Shown: positions 23,338-33,889 of the stretch, one piece after another
Position numbering within the stretch: position 1 is the first letter of the stretch
Layout of the letters: each line of letters starts with the position of its first letter
Assembly: GCA_964036045.1 (NCBI GenBank)
Contig: OZ038392.1
Location: 31,313,087 to 31,377,086, forward strand
Length of the DNA: 64,000 nucleotides
Source: Eutreptiella sp. 'Long Island Sound 2002'
Taxonomy: Eukaryota; Euglenozoa; Euglenophyceae; Eutreptiales; Eutreptiaceae
Reading direction: 5' to 3'
Notes under the pieces: model-generated
What the model saw: the letters and a program-made list of their open reading frames with translations, nothing else
Told to the model about the DNA's origin: nothing
The model's database searches: none
Made by a program: the position numbers and the translations under genes

Positions 23338-23670
23338 CGGCTTGTCCAAATACGGCGACCCCATGTTTCTGCACTTTTGGGTCTTTTTTGGAACCATCGT
23401 TTTTGCGGTTCCAATCCAATGGAGAATGTGTTTTGTGTCGCTTTATGCGGGGCTGCAGGAAGGGTCAATATGGTTGGCAAAGTGTTGGTGTAGCTGTAAT
23501 GCAGTTCCATGTGCTGTTGTGTGCTGGGGTGTGTGCTGGCTTTGTATTGTCAGGTTTTGAGGGGGAGGGTTGGCTGATGTCTGCAACATGTGTTCCGTGG
23601 TACATGCCGCGCGGTAACCCGGGCTTGTCCAAACACGGCGACTCTCTGTTTCCGCACTTTTGCCCCCTGA
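23338..23670 (-). repeat. Two copies of a dispersed motif shared with the RNase H fragment at 43.1 kb
   Basis: A motif beginning GCTTGTCCAAAYACGGCGAC and ending near GCACTTTT occurs at about 23340-23382 and 23627-23668, and as GCTTGTCCAAACATGGCGAC at 43110-43150. On the minus strand it reads KVQKHGVAVFGQA, KVRKQRVAVFGQA and KVRKHGVAMFGQA respectively. The 43-kb copy is continuous with an RNase H ORF, so these are probably fragments of one retroelement family lying in the intron. Confidence 0.5.
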
Positions 23671-23824
23671 ACCAGAACCTGGCTGCCCGTGTTAGGACAA
23701 GGGTTGGGGGGGGTACCAACATCCGGTGCTGGTTCGTCGAGTGGCCCTCTATCCACATGATTTGTATTCCCCATCCCCCCCCCCCCCTCATTCTGTTGCA
23801 TGTTGTCTCCAGTTGTTCCCTCAG

Positions 23825-24008
23825 CCTGAGTTCGGAGCAATGCCAAAAGCTGGTCTCCAACACTTTCAAACTGGCGGACACGGACGAGTCGGGGCACATC
23901 TCGTTGAAGGAGTTCGAGCGGCTCGCCATGAAGTTCCCGGGCCTGTTGGCCAATATGACGATGGACCTGCAGAGGCTACTGGAGCCCACCCCGACCCCCC
24001 GAAACTGA
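23825..24008 (+). CDS. Calcineurin B-like protein, last exon with EF4
   Basis: After TTCCCTCAG it reads LSSEQCQKLVSNTFKLA, then the loop DTDESGHISLKE (Ser at position 5, otherwise canonical), then FERLAMKFPGLL and a short tail. It ends in TGA at 24006-24008. EF2, EF3 and EF4 look functional. The recognised part of the protein is about 174 residues, close to the length of calcineurin B. Whether it is the true calcineurin subunit, a CBL or a CHP cannot be settled without the N-terminus. Confidence 0.8.
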
Positions 24009-24037
24009 GGCTCAGGCAAAGGCACAGAGACACGAGG

Positions 24038-24211
24038 GCAGGGCGTCTTTAGAATAATTAAAAACCAACGGGGGGACCCCCGCCCCCCCAGACCAAAGGG
24101 ACCATCGCGGGAAAAAACGAAATTTGCAACGGGGAAAATCTGGTCGGGCCATTTTTGGTACACAAACTTTTGGATCCCAACCCCCAACCCCCGGCTCAAA
24201 AGACGCCCTGC
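24038..24211. mobile_element. 174-bp MITE immediately downstream of the calcineurin B-like gene
   Basis: The ends are perfect 13-bp inverted repeats (GCAGGGCGTCTTT), flanked by AGG on both sides (24035-24037 and 24212-24214), consistent with a 3-bp target duplication. No ORF. It starts 30 bp after the stop codon, so it may lie in the 3' UTR. Confidence 0.65.
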
Positions 24212-24471
24212 AGGAGAGCTAACGCACAGAATTGTTCTTGCCGCAACGACAGAGGGGATCACGGGGGATGACCGGATGTTCAGGTCACTTCTTTTGTTGT
24301 TGTCCCAAACGTCAATTTTTGACGACTCCACTGCGCAAATGTTTCCATGATTTTCGCTTGTGTCCCGTCCTCTCGTTGACCTGATTCGTGCACGACCGTG
24401 GCCGTGGTGTTCCGAAAAGGCACGCCAGGGGGAGTGCGGATGTGCAGAATGTTGTGGCATCGACCTAACCC

Positions 24472-25300
24472 TCACCCTTTTTGCCTCCTCCGCCTTTTAT
24501 CCCGCCGTCTCAGACACATTTTCGTTCCTGAATTGTTGTCATCCCCCCCCCCCCCCAAACAGCCAACGCTTGCACGCTTTTGCGGATGCCGAAGCTTGTG
24601 ACCCCTGCTCTTTTGCTTCGCAAAGCATTGTAGTATCCTCTGATGTCTGTCTTGTTCAGCCATCGATCACGTGATGATGCAGCACAGTCCCTGCGGGCCA
24701 GCAACGCCCGGAGGGACCGCGCTTTTGACTCTTCCACATCCTTTTTGCAGCACATCGGGTGTGGCCCGTGTGCAACGGGGCAGGGGACACACCGCCGCAC
24801 TCAAAAGGTACGGCGCAGCGGTGGGGCTTGTGTCTGAGGGGCGTCACGCTGCACACAAACTCAGCAGTCGTAAACTCAACCCAACCCGGCATCCATGTGG
24901 ACGTGCTGGTGCACACCGCATGCGGGTCATCGCAATATGCGGCATCCAGCCGGAACATGTCGGTACCTGACAGTCAACCAGGACACAAATGTTCGGGGCA
25001 GGTTCTCAAAGACATATGCCCACGGCCTAAAAGTGTTGGATGGGGTGACGGAGGACGTAAAGCTCCGGCCAGCGACAGCCGTCCCGACGTGCTACTTGGT
25101 TCTCTAATCGCGAGACATCGAGCAATGCCTTCGCTACGTTGGCCCGCACGTTTGTGGCGTTTGCTGTTGGGTGCCAGCACAGCGCAGCGGTTTCCTCCAT
25201 GTGTCAGAGACCTGCGGGCTCATCCTCAGGGAGTGCCGCTTAGAAATGCGTTCGTGGACATGAAGTGAGATGAAAGACAATCGCATGAGCGAGTTGTGCA
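24472..25300 (-). other. Coding-like minus-strand segments, gene not identified
   Basis: Several minus-strand frames look protein-like: TANATNVRANVAKALLDVSR at about 25.1 kb, RPWAYVFENLPRTFVSWLTV at about 25.0 kb (followed by a GTACCG that could be a donor), MFRLDAAYCDDPHAVC onward at 24958, and KKDVEESKARSLRALLARRD onward at about 24.7 kb. They could be exons of one minus-strand gene or chance ORFs. I recognise no family and could not join them. Confidence 0.25.
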
Positions 25301-25964
25301 GGAAATGGTGCATTTCCGGCCCCTCCCCTACGAAGCTACAGAACTGGGCCGGACCACAAAGGGAAACGGACCAGTGACTCGTGGACCGATTCAAGACTGA
25401 CGGAGCGCGCCAACATTGGAGGTGGCATGCAGAGGAGTCTATAGAACCGTGGAGACCCCTGACCAGCCCGCAACAAGCTCGTGCCTCTGCACCCCTCGCC
25501 AGCAACTGTAACCAACCTGTGCATGTACCATTCGCTCTAGTCCCATTTCAATACACTTTCAACGCTTGATTCGGGGGTTGTTCCTGAGCACTTTCTTGCA
25601 GTCATGCCTGTTGGCAAGGGCCGCACACTTCGAAAGCCGAGCAAAGAAATGAGACCCAACCCTGTGCGTGTACAATTCAGCTGCATTTCTTTCAGAAATT
25701 TGCAGTCGAGTCCGAACCCTTCCATGCGTGTATGTGGTCTCTTTTTGTGGGGATGGCCAATGTGTGTATCATGCGTGCCCCAGCCCCTGCAAGTTGACAG
25801 CAACTGAAACATCGCCTGCATTGCTCTTCAACAAACAGCCGTGCACTGCAACTGAGGAGCATTGCATGCCCGAGTGCAGTTGTCAATGAGGCATGGAGAG
25901 CAGAGCCGCAGCACCAGTGGGGGTTGGGTGGGGGGTTGCAGACCACCCACCCACCCCCCTCATC
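25301..25964. other. Gene-free stretch
   Basis: Only short unassigned ORFs; nothing else recognised. Confidence 0.3.
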
Positions 25965-26065
25965 CCTCCCCACCTCAAGTGATTGGGCCAAATTTTGCTC
26001 CGGACTTTCGGCGCGGCGCCTTTGGCGCCAGTCAGCTTGGGCCAATTTTTTTTCTTCGGCCCTTT
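25965..26065 (+). repeat. Dispersed repeat R2, copy 1
   Basis: AGTGATTGGGCCAAATTTTG, CTTTCGGCGCGGCGCCTTTG and GGGCCAATTTTTTTTC occur here. Diverged counterparts occur in the same order at about 27945-28045. A GGTGGGTGGG-type run borders copy 2 and its complement borders copy 1. Confidence 0.45.
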
Positions 26066-26510
26066 ACCCTCCATTACCTAGGACAGGCTCAGATTACGAT
26101 CGTAATTTTTCGTAATTTTCGTAATTTTCGTAATTTTTTTATCGTTTTTGGCGCTGTGTTGTACGGTACGTCTCTCCTCTCCACCTCACTGTCATTGTGC
26201 CCCCTCCCCCTTTCCCCTTCCCTATCCCCTTTGCCCCTTCCCCATTGCCTTCCCTGCCCACAACCCCTTTGTTGCGTGCGCATGCGTGGCTGTGATGTTT
26301 ATGTGGCAGGCGATTTTTTTTTCCTTTTCGCTCTTTGTCTCCATGGGCAAAAAGAAGGGAACGAAAATTTTGCAAGAGCTCATATTAAAGGTACCGTGCA
26401 AACGATGAAATTTCGTGAGAATGGTTGGTACTGCCAATGCCACCGGTACCCGGCCACCTGTTCCGTGGGGTGAGTAGCCGTGGGGTCAGTGGTAGGACAG
26501 TCGAGCTACT

Positions 26511-26831
26511 TTGGTGGGTTGGGAGAGTGTTCATACACTCGCACAGTGCTCGGGCACCGGACCCACCATTGTCTGGGAACTCTATGTCAACATGGAGAGC
26601 CAGAAGGCCAAGCAAGTTGAGGATCCAATGCAGTTTTGGTCAGCCCTGTCAGGTCCACTGTCGGAACTAGTGGTGGCACTGCTTGGGATGCTAGTGACTA
26701 GCGCGGATGTGGAGCGCTCATTCAGCCTTGCTGGTTTGCTGGATGACCCGAATTGGGGCAACACGCACCCTGATTTGTGTCGTTGTGCCGTGGCACTCTT
26801 CGTGAACGGTGACGTTGAAGGACGTTTCTAG
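26511..26831 (+). pseudogene. hAT transposase C-terminal dimerisation domain (fragment)
   Basis: The open frame reads DPMQFWSALSGPLSELVVAL, then the hAT signature SADVERSFSLAG, then a short tail ending in TAG. This hAT C-terminal region packs against the catalytic core and mediates dimerisation. The upstream DDE/RNase H-like catalytic parts are missing between the TIR and this fragment, so it is a remnant. The first ATG in frame is at 26592, after several in-frame codons, which suggests a lost upstream exon. Confidence 0.7.
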
Positions 26832-26844
26832 TGGCTTGACTTCC

Positions 26845-26945
26845 ACGTCTTCCCTCGTCTTCCACCTCTTCCCTCGTCCTCCACCTCTTCCCTCGTCCTC
26901 CACCTCTTCCCTCGTCTTCCACCTCTTCCCTCGTCTTCCCAAACC
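26845..26945. repeat. 18-bp minisatellite inside the hAT element
   Basis: About five copies of CCACCTCTTCCCTCGTCY in tandem. Confidence 0.8.
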
Positions 26946-27382
26946 ATTGAGTGCCGGGGACCCTCTTCTTCCTCTACAAGGCCTCCCCTACATGCAAACA
27001 TCCTCTTCCCCGGATCGTGTTCTTGGATCCAAACCATGCGTAGGGAGAGGAAGCAGCTGTGGGCGGCCAGTTTTCGATGCCGCGGACCAGGAGTGGAGGG
27101 TCCCCTTTTTTTTGGTCCACATGCTCACTTCTCTAAGCCACCGCATCCCTATATACACAACAATCATTGAGATATGCACCTCCCTTGCCCCTATTGCCAA
27201 TTTTTAGGCTTGAAAACAAGTGAAAACATGGGACGGTAGGGTAGTGAATGCTCCCGAAGCATCGTACCGAAATCGTAAAAAAAACGCCGTAAAATCGTAA
27301 AAAAAACGCCGTAAAATCGTAAAAAAAAATGCCGTAAAATCGTAATAAAAAAAATCGTAATCTGGGCCTGTCCTAGCATTAC

Positions 27383-29817
27383 TTCGGGACCAGTAGGGGT
27401 GGGGGCTGGGGTGGGGGGGGGCATCCCTCCCCCCTTTAAGTGGAACTCTGATGGAGAGTCAACAGAGCTGGCGGTCCAACAACACAACAGAAGGGGGTAT
27501 GCACGCACACGCACACCCTCAGTCCCCCCTGTTGAAGGCGTGCTAGAGGCCCTCGATCGGAGTGGGCCCAGTCCCTGTATGCGACCCCCCCCCCCCACCT
27601 TGGTACCCAAGGCTTGGCCTACAAATTCGCTTAGCTCACCTGAATCAGGCTTTACCCCTCCAAGTTTTGCCCGATAGTCCCAGGGTGCGTTGCATCCGGA
27701 CCGGGTCCAGCCCCCGTGGCTCCGAGGTCCGCGGAGGCACTACACGCATGCATACCTCCTTCCGCAAGTCATTTTGGCGCGCCTGAATCCATTTTCCCGT
27801 TTCTTTTGCATGTGTTCGAAATCCGACTCCGAATCAGGATCAGAGCTTCACTTAACAACTCAGCATCGGTGGGGGGTTGGGGGTGGAGGTGGGGTCCTAG
27901 ACCACGCATCCCACCCGCGCTTTGGACCCCCCCCCCCTTTTAGTGATTGGGGGAATTTTTTGCTGGGCCTTTCGGCTGACGAAAAATGTTCTCCAGCGCC
28001 TTCGGTGCAGGTCCATTTAGGGCCGAATTTTCTTTGGCGCCGACCAAAACTCAGGACCAGTGGGTGGGTGGGTGGGTGGGTGAGGGGGCAGGACCCAACC
28101 ACCCACACCCCTCCTCTGATCTGGATCCCTTTTGCCATCACGTCCAAGATCGGCTTTACCGCACAGACACCCCTTCAGAGGCTCCCCTGCAACTACAGCG
28201 CCGCCACAAGCAGACAACATACCCCCTCGTGGTGGCAGTCTCCCACTGCATAACCTGGCTTCAGACTCAGCTAATCCTCACCCTGTGTCAGATCCGCTAC
28301 CACAGCCATTGTGGGATCATCGTAGCACTGGACAGCTCTGAACCTCGATCCCGAGGGGTCACCTCGAGTGCTGTGAAGTGACCAGGTTGCGCCAGCTCAT
28401 CTTAGTCTGAACCCCCCCCCCCAAAAAAACATACCCCTCGCGGGGGCATTAGGCACACACAGGGCAACCTTCGAGCAAACCTGTGCGTCACTGTTTTGAG
28501 CCCCATGCTCTAACGGCGAAGTGCATGTAAATACATCCCCATACCCCCCCCAAAAGGGGTGAAACACCAATGCTCGATGAGAATACAGTTGTCTGTTATC
28601 CCTTCTGTTGCTGGAATCTTTTTCCGGTGTCGTGTTTTGTATGGTGGTTTGACTTGGTGGTAAATCCCGAGACTTTTTTTGGGAACACATTTGGAACCAC
28701 CTCTGTCCCAAATGTCATCGATTTGTCCAATGGCAAGGAGCCTGTGCTGCTTGCAATGGCAGCACGAGCGGTCGTTTTGGTTTGTGGTATTGGAGAGAGC
28801 ACCAGCAGGGGAAGTTGCATTGTGCTGCAGCCATCGCCGGTTGGGCATCCGCTAGAGTTCTGCGTCGAGGCCTTGGATGGTAGTACACTGCAGACGAGCA
28901 GGAAGATAGCCCCTAAATAAACAATATTGGGATGTGTTTGTAGCTGTTATCTTGGTGGCCCCGTTCTGCAGACTGTATACTGATGGGAGCGCCACAAGCG
29001 CAATGCGTGACATCGCAGCGCAGTCCGCAGCTGTGAAGTGCAGTGCTGATGCAGTGCAAACATTGACATCCTGCAACTCCAAGTACCTGTATCTAGGTTG
29101 GCCGACGACAACCACAAAGAAGTTTATAATCGGGTGCCATTCAGGGAGTTGCCGGTAGAAGGAACGTGTAGGGACCTTCAACCATAACGATTGCAACTGA
29201 TGGTCAACATGTTGTTTCAAGGCAAGGGATTTCCCTTCACAAGTAGCTTGCAGGACACACGCAGTGTCACGCATTGCAAATGCAGGACAATTATTCCCCG
29301 CAGTTTTACAATTGAATAGATCTTCGTCATTTTTCTGATTCTCATCACCTCTTCCCCCCGCTTGCGCAAGCATGCACAACCATGCGTCACTCTCAGTTTT
29401 GTGGTCCAGAATGCAAAGGTATAAGAGTGTGAGCTTTTTGTGTGTGGGAAGACAAGGTATCACTGTCCTTTTACGGGCCCAGGGCCATTCTTGTGCAAGG
29501 GGGAGGGTGGGTATGAAGGGCATGAGCATGTTACATTCCTGTAACCCTCACTGATGCCTCATCGATCTTTGCATTGCTTTGGTGCGTTTGGGATGCCTCG
29601 CTCGCTATTAGCTATGTGTGACTGTGGAAGACACCAAACCAACTCTATTTTGGGCATGTCATTTTTCTGCTTGCTGTTTGATCTGCTCCTCCCCAGGGGC
29701 CATGTGAGTCAAAAGGAGGTGCACGGGGCAGAGCCCGAGTGGTGAATTGTTGATTTCTGTTCTTGGGGCAGTTTTGCCAAAAGAGCAGGACGAAAGAGAA
29801 TTGAACTGAAAATCCCG
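27383..29817. other. Stretch without recognisable genes
   Basis: It holds repeat R2 copy 2 (about 27945-28045), C-runs at 27585, 27922 and 28408, and a GGTG/GGGT tract at about 28058-28085. Two longer ORFs (28570-28920 plus, 116 codons; 28852-29529 minus, 225 codons) show no recognisable domain and may be chance or decayed mobile DNA. Confidence 0.3.
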
Positions 29818-31375
29818 CCCTGTCGGCCCCGCCCGCCCCACCGGCCTCACCCCATCTGCCCGCCCCGCCCGCCCCACCCACCCCACCCGCCTCACCCGCC
29901 CCGCCTGCCCAACCCTCCCCTCCCGGCCTGCCGGCGTCACCTCATCCGCCCGCCCCACCATGTCTGCCCGCCTCACCTGCGCCAGCCGCCCCGCCAGCCC
30001 CCCCCGCCTGCCGCGCCCCGCCCCCGCCCCGTCCCTGCCCCGCCCCCCCCCCCCCCCCGCTCCACGTGCCACCTGCACGCCCCACCTGCCCCACCCACCC
30101 CTCCCCCACCCTGTCGCGTCCCGCCCCCCCCCGCCCCACCAGCCCCCCCCCCCCCGCTCCACGCACCACATGCATGCGCCACCCCCCCCCCCTCCCCCCC
30201 CCCTCCCTGCCTGCCCCGCCCCGCCCCGCCCCGCCCGCTCCACCTGCCCCGCCCCGCCCCGCCTCCAGCCCGCCCCACCGTCCCGCCCACCCCCCACCCC
30301 GCTCCAGGCGCCACCTGCGTGCCCGACCCGCCCCACCCACCCCACCCGCCCCGCCCTGCCCCACCCTGCCCCGCCCCGCCCCTCCCCACCCTGCCCCACC
30401 CCGCCCCACCCCGCCGCGCCCCGCCCTGCCCCGCCCCGCCTGCCACGGCCCGCCCTGCCCCGCCCCTCCTCGACCGCGCCTCCCCCCCGCCGCACCGCGC
30501 CCCGCCCCGCCCCGCCCCGCCCCACCTGCCCGCCCTGCCCCGCCCCGCCTGCCACGGCCCGCCCCCCCCCTCCTCGACCGCGCCTTCCCCCCGCCGCCCC
30601 GCGCCCCGCCCCACCCGCTCGCCCTGCCCCGCCCCCACCGCGCCCTGCCCCGCCCCACCAGCCTGGGCCCGCCCCGGCTCTCCCCACGCGCCACCTGCAC
30701 GCCCCGCCCCACCCCGCCTTGCCTCGCCCCGCCTGCCACAGCCCGCCCCGCCCCGCCGCGCCCCGCCCCTCCTCACCTGCGCCTCACCCCCGCCGCACCG
30801 CGCCCTGCCCCGCCCCGCCCCGCCCCACCCGCCCGCCCTGCCCTGCCCCGCCCTGCCCCCACCGCGCCTTGCCCCACTCCACGAGCCTGGGCCCACCCCA
30901 GCTCGCCCCACGCGCCCCCCGCAGGCCCTGCCCTACCCTGCTCCCCCCGCCCCCCCCCCCGGCCCGTTCCACGCGCCACCTGCACGCCCTTGCCGCCCCA
31001 TCAACCCCAACCCGCCCTGCCCCACCCGCCTGCCCCGCCCCGCCCCACCCCACCTCGCCCGCGCGCCCCGCCCTGCCCCGCCCCGCCTCGCCTGCCCCGC
31101 CCCGCCCCGCCCCGCCCCGCCCTGCCCTGCCCCGCCCCGCCTCATCCGCTCCACCCGCCCCGCCCCGCCGTGCCCCGCCCCGCTGTGCCCTGCCCCGCTG
31201 TGCCCTGCCCCGCTGTGCCCTGCCGTGCCCCCGCCCCGCTGTGCCCTGCCCCGCCCCCACCCATTGCCCCCCCCCCCCTCCACGCGCCACTTGCACGCCC
31301 CACCCGCCCCACCCACCCGTCCCGCTCCGCCGCCCCGCCCGGCCCGCCCCATTGCCCCCCCCCCCCCCCTTGCGC
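29818..31375. repeat. 1.5-kb C-rich low-complexity block (CCCCGCC-type)
   Basis: The plus strand is almost entirely C with interspersed G, and A/T is scarce. It is built from short irregular CCCCGCC/CCACC units. All six frames are open over long distances as a consequence of composition, giving proline/alanine/arginine-rich artefacts on plus and glycine/alanine/arginine-rich ones on minus. The G-rich complement should form G-quadruplexes. Confidence 0.85.
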
Positions 31376-31384
31376 TCCACGAGC

Positions 31385-31581
31385 CACCTTTTGGTCAATT
31401 TGGGGGCGCAAAGACGGCCAATTTTGGTCAGTTTGGGGGCGCCGAGATGGCCGATTTTGGTTAGTCTGGGGCGCTGAGACGGCCGATTTTGGTCAATTTG
31501 GGGGCGTTGAGACGGCCGATTTTGGTCAGTTTGGGGGCGTTGAGACGGCCGATTTTGGTCCGTTTGGCTCCGCCGAAACAG
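31385..31581 (+). repeat. 33-bp tandem repeat array, left part
   Basis: About six copies of a 33-bp unit resembling GACGGCCGATTTTGGTCAGT followed by TTGGGGGCGTTGA. The last unit is a variant (GTCCGTTTGGCTCC) just before the YR element. The same unit resumes at 35360. Confidence 0.85.
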
Positions 31582-31639
31582 TAGTTGAGCCCCGTCTCAA
31601 CTTTTGTTTGCACCTCCCTACTTAGGCAGTTTTTTTGTC
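31582..31639 (+). repeat. Left 58-bp direct repeat with palindromic core
   Basis: Identical to 35026-35083. Palindrome arms are 31583-31589 and 31596-31602, spacer 31590-31595. The YR start codon follows 13 bp after the repeat. Confidence 0.85.
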
Positions 31640-31651
31640 TTTTTGTTTTCA

Positions 31652-33058
31652 ATGAGTGCCATGGACGGGCATGATTCGCAACCACTTCCTGACCCCCAAC
31701 ATCAACACGCTTCAGCAGAAGAAAGGATCGCCGAGCAGGCTAGGGAAATCCAGCAGCTACGCGAGCAGCTGGCCAAGGCATCCGTCAAGGAAGGTCCGGC
31801 GCTCCCTCCCCTATCAGTGCCGGAGTTGAACAAGGCCCTAGAACAGCCCCAGTTGACACAGTGGATGAGACTGATCCTGTCTAACTTGAAGGCCTATGTC
31901 AGGCTGATGGCTAGGGGATTCGGCGAAGTCCCGAGGCCCGTGCAGTTCAAGGGCCAAGTCGCAAACGACATGATGGACCTGGGCGAGCAGCCAGCGTGGC
32001 GTACCTGGGAATGCGTCAACCAGTACCAGACGGCATGGGGCGCCACTGGCACTTCCAGTGTCCCCACTGGTCCTGACCACAGGACCCCCCCCCCCCCCCC
32101 GGACAGGAGGCACCCCGGGGGGCTCGTCGGCGACACGGCCACCCTGCTCGCAGGCCTCTCCAGCCGCTGCGCCCGAGCGTCAAGTGTTGATGAACCCAGC
32201 ACGCCGGATGAAAGCGCCATCTTGTCGTGGCGCCCCCGTAACAATGCTCAATATGGGTCCCGGCTTCGTGCGCTGGCAGCCTACGCGGCGCAAACGAGCC
32301 CGCCTACTGTCGCTGACGCAGTGGCAGGCATCCTCGCGGAGCGGGCCTGCATGGGAGCGACCGTATCCTCAATCAGCAGTTTCTCGTCGGCCATCCGCGC
32401 CGTTGAGGATCTGCAGTGGATTCCACCGGCCGCCACCGCCCTCCACAAGAGGATCGCCGCAGGGGCGGCCTCAGCAGGACCGCAACCGTACCTCCCACCG
32501 GCCGGCTTGGTCATCCTGGTTGAGAACGCCTCCAAGTCTTGGTACGGGCCGCTGCTCGGGGCTCTCGCCACCCTTGCATGGGTATGCTTTCTGCGTGTTG
32601 GGGAGATGGCCGCTGTTAGAGTGGTAGACATCGCACTTCCGGGGTCTATCCAGTTTTGGAACAGCAAAACTATGGAAGAGGGGTACACCACGAGGCCTCT
32701 ATCCAGATACGCGGACCAAGTATGCAAGTGGGCCTATGGCTTCGTGGTGGCGGCTGGCAAGCAGGATGATATCCCGGTCTGGCAAGCAGGTGAATCGGGC
32801 CTGGAGTTGGGCATGACCAAGTGCCTGGGGGGCACGGCGTACGCCAGGGCTAGGTGGCACGCCCTCCGCTAGGGCGGTGCGGGGGCGTGCTTGGGCCGCA
32901 AGCCGGACCTGGCTTATTCCAAATGGTGGGGCCGGTGGCAGTCTACTGCGGTGGCACTGCAGTATGCAACCCGTTGGACGACTGATCCAGCGGTCATCGC
33001 CCCCACCATCCTCCCGACCCAGGATCGGGTCCAGGGTCCCAGCAAGGAGTCCTCGTGA
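31652..33058 (+). CDS. Tyrosine recombinase (integrase), interrupted by an in-frame TAG
   Basis: From the ATG at 31652 the protein has a charged coiled-coil-like N-terminus (AEERIAEQAREIQQLREQLA), a linker with a Pro run encoded by the C-run near 32085-32100, a probable core-binding domain (residues about 175-300) and a catalytic domain. The box I Arg is in FLRVGEMAAVRVVDI, followed by a candidate catalytic Lys in NSKT. The frame then reaches HALR (the HxxR box) and meets TAG at 32870-32872. Beyond it the same frame continues GGAGACLGRKPDLAYSKWW, then GRWQSTAVALQYATRW, with Trp at the box III position and the nucleophile Tyr nine residues later, ending in TGA at 33056. The whole R-HxxR-W-Y signature is therefore present but split by one amber codon. 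It is either a one-step-dead gene or is read through or recoded. Confidence 0.8.
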
Positions 33059-33088
33059 GTCGGCCTCGCCTCCATCTAGGTCAGAGCT

Positions 33089-33559
33089 ATGTATCCCGAG
33101 ATGGCCACGGTGGCTGACACACCGACGCGAAGGAAATGCCAAGCCCCCCGCCCTGCCCGAGGCGGAGGACCCCAGCCGGGGACCCCGACAGCAAGCGGCA
33201 TCCCAGGATTGGGACTGTCACCTGGATCTGAACGAGAACAGTCCGATACCACCTCAGTCGCCAGTGAGCCCGTGGAGCGCCCTGTCCCAGTGGACGACTT
33301 GGTTCCTACGGACACTGAAGGGGTGGCCCCTCAGTTGCCCCCCTACCCGGCCCCCGGGGATGCGCCTGGCGCCGTGGCCGCTGAGGCTGCTGTGCAGTGG
33401 CGTCTTGCTGGCTGGCGGCGGGGGGGGGAAGCTAGTGGGGCAGCCCCCGAGGCGGGTTGCGCGGATGGGCCCATCGTTATCGATTCCGATGTGGACACCG
33501 ACGTCGACAGTGGAGCATCTTGCGTCGCACCCCGTGGCGGCTTCGCAGTGGGAACATGA
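33089..33559 (+). CDS. Unidentified Pro/Ala/Asp-rich ORF of the YR element
   Basis: Starts with ATG 31 bp after the YR stop, in the same frame. It is rich in Pro, Ala, Glu and Gly and ends in an acidic motif, IVIDSDVDTDVDSG. A G-run at 33420-33429 is a possible slippage point, and the +1 frame stays open to 33917. I recognise no domain. It may be an accessory protein of the element, or part of the next ORF before decay. Confidence 0.35.
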   Translation: MYPEMATVADTPTRRKCQAPRPARGGGPQPGTPTASGIPGLGLSPGSEREQSDTTSVASEPVERPVPVDDLVPTDTEGVAPQLPPYPAPGDAPGAVAAEAAVQWRLAGWRRGGEASGAAPEAGCADGPIVIDSDVDTDVDSGASCVAPRGGFAVGT

Positions 33560-33889
33560 GGCCCCAGCCCGGCGCGCCCCAGCGGCAGATCCTCCCGATT
33601 CACAGGATGAGTACGGTCTGGGTGAAAGTCCATGGCGGCCCGTGGGCCGGTCCGCAGCACCACAAGTCGGGATAGCAGAGTCGGAATGGTGGGCCGTGTC
33701 TTCCACGTATACAAGGGCCCGTGTGGCCCTTCGGTGGAAGTGGGTAGTGCGCCGCCCTTGCGAACCGCCTCCCCCTCACAGGATGCGGCTGGCCGCCGTC
33801 GAGTGGCCGCACCGGCAGGTATCCCACCTGCTAAAAGGCGTTGCGCCACGGCCGGCCAGTCTTGAAGGCCGCAGGCGGCGCAAAGCCCG

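Larger units (their letters stand above)
26078..27376. mobile_element. 1.3-kb TIR element carrying a hAT transposase fragment
   Basis: The termini are CTAGGACAGGCTCAGATTAC on the left and its reverse complement (one T/C difference) on the right, about 23 bp in all. CATTAC flanks both ends (26072-26077 and 27377-27382), a probable 6-bp target duplication. Subterminal regions repeat a CGTAATTTT word on the left and ATCGTAAAAAAAACGCCGTA-type units on the right, as in transposase-binding arrays. The interior keeps only a transposase C-terminal piece, so the element looks non-autonomous. Confidence 0.7.

Noticed and set aside
29960-31625. Long ORFs (up to 519 codons plus, 342 codons minus) across the C-rich block
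   Set aside because: They are open in several frames at once because the DNA lacks A/T. The products are simple Pro/Ala/Arg or Gly/Ala/Arg sequences with no domain.
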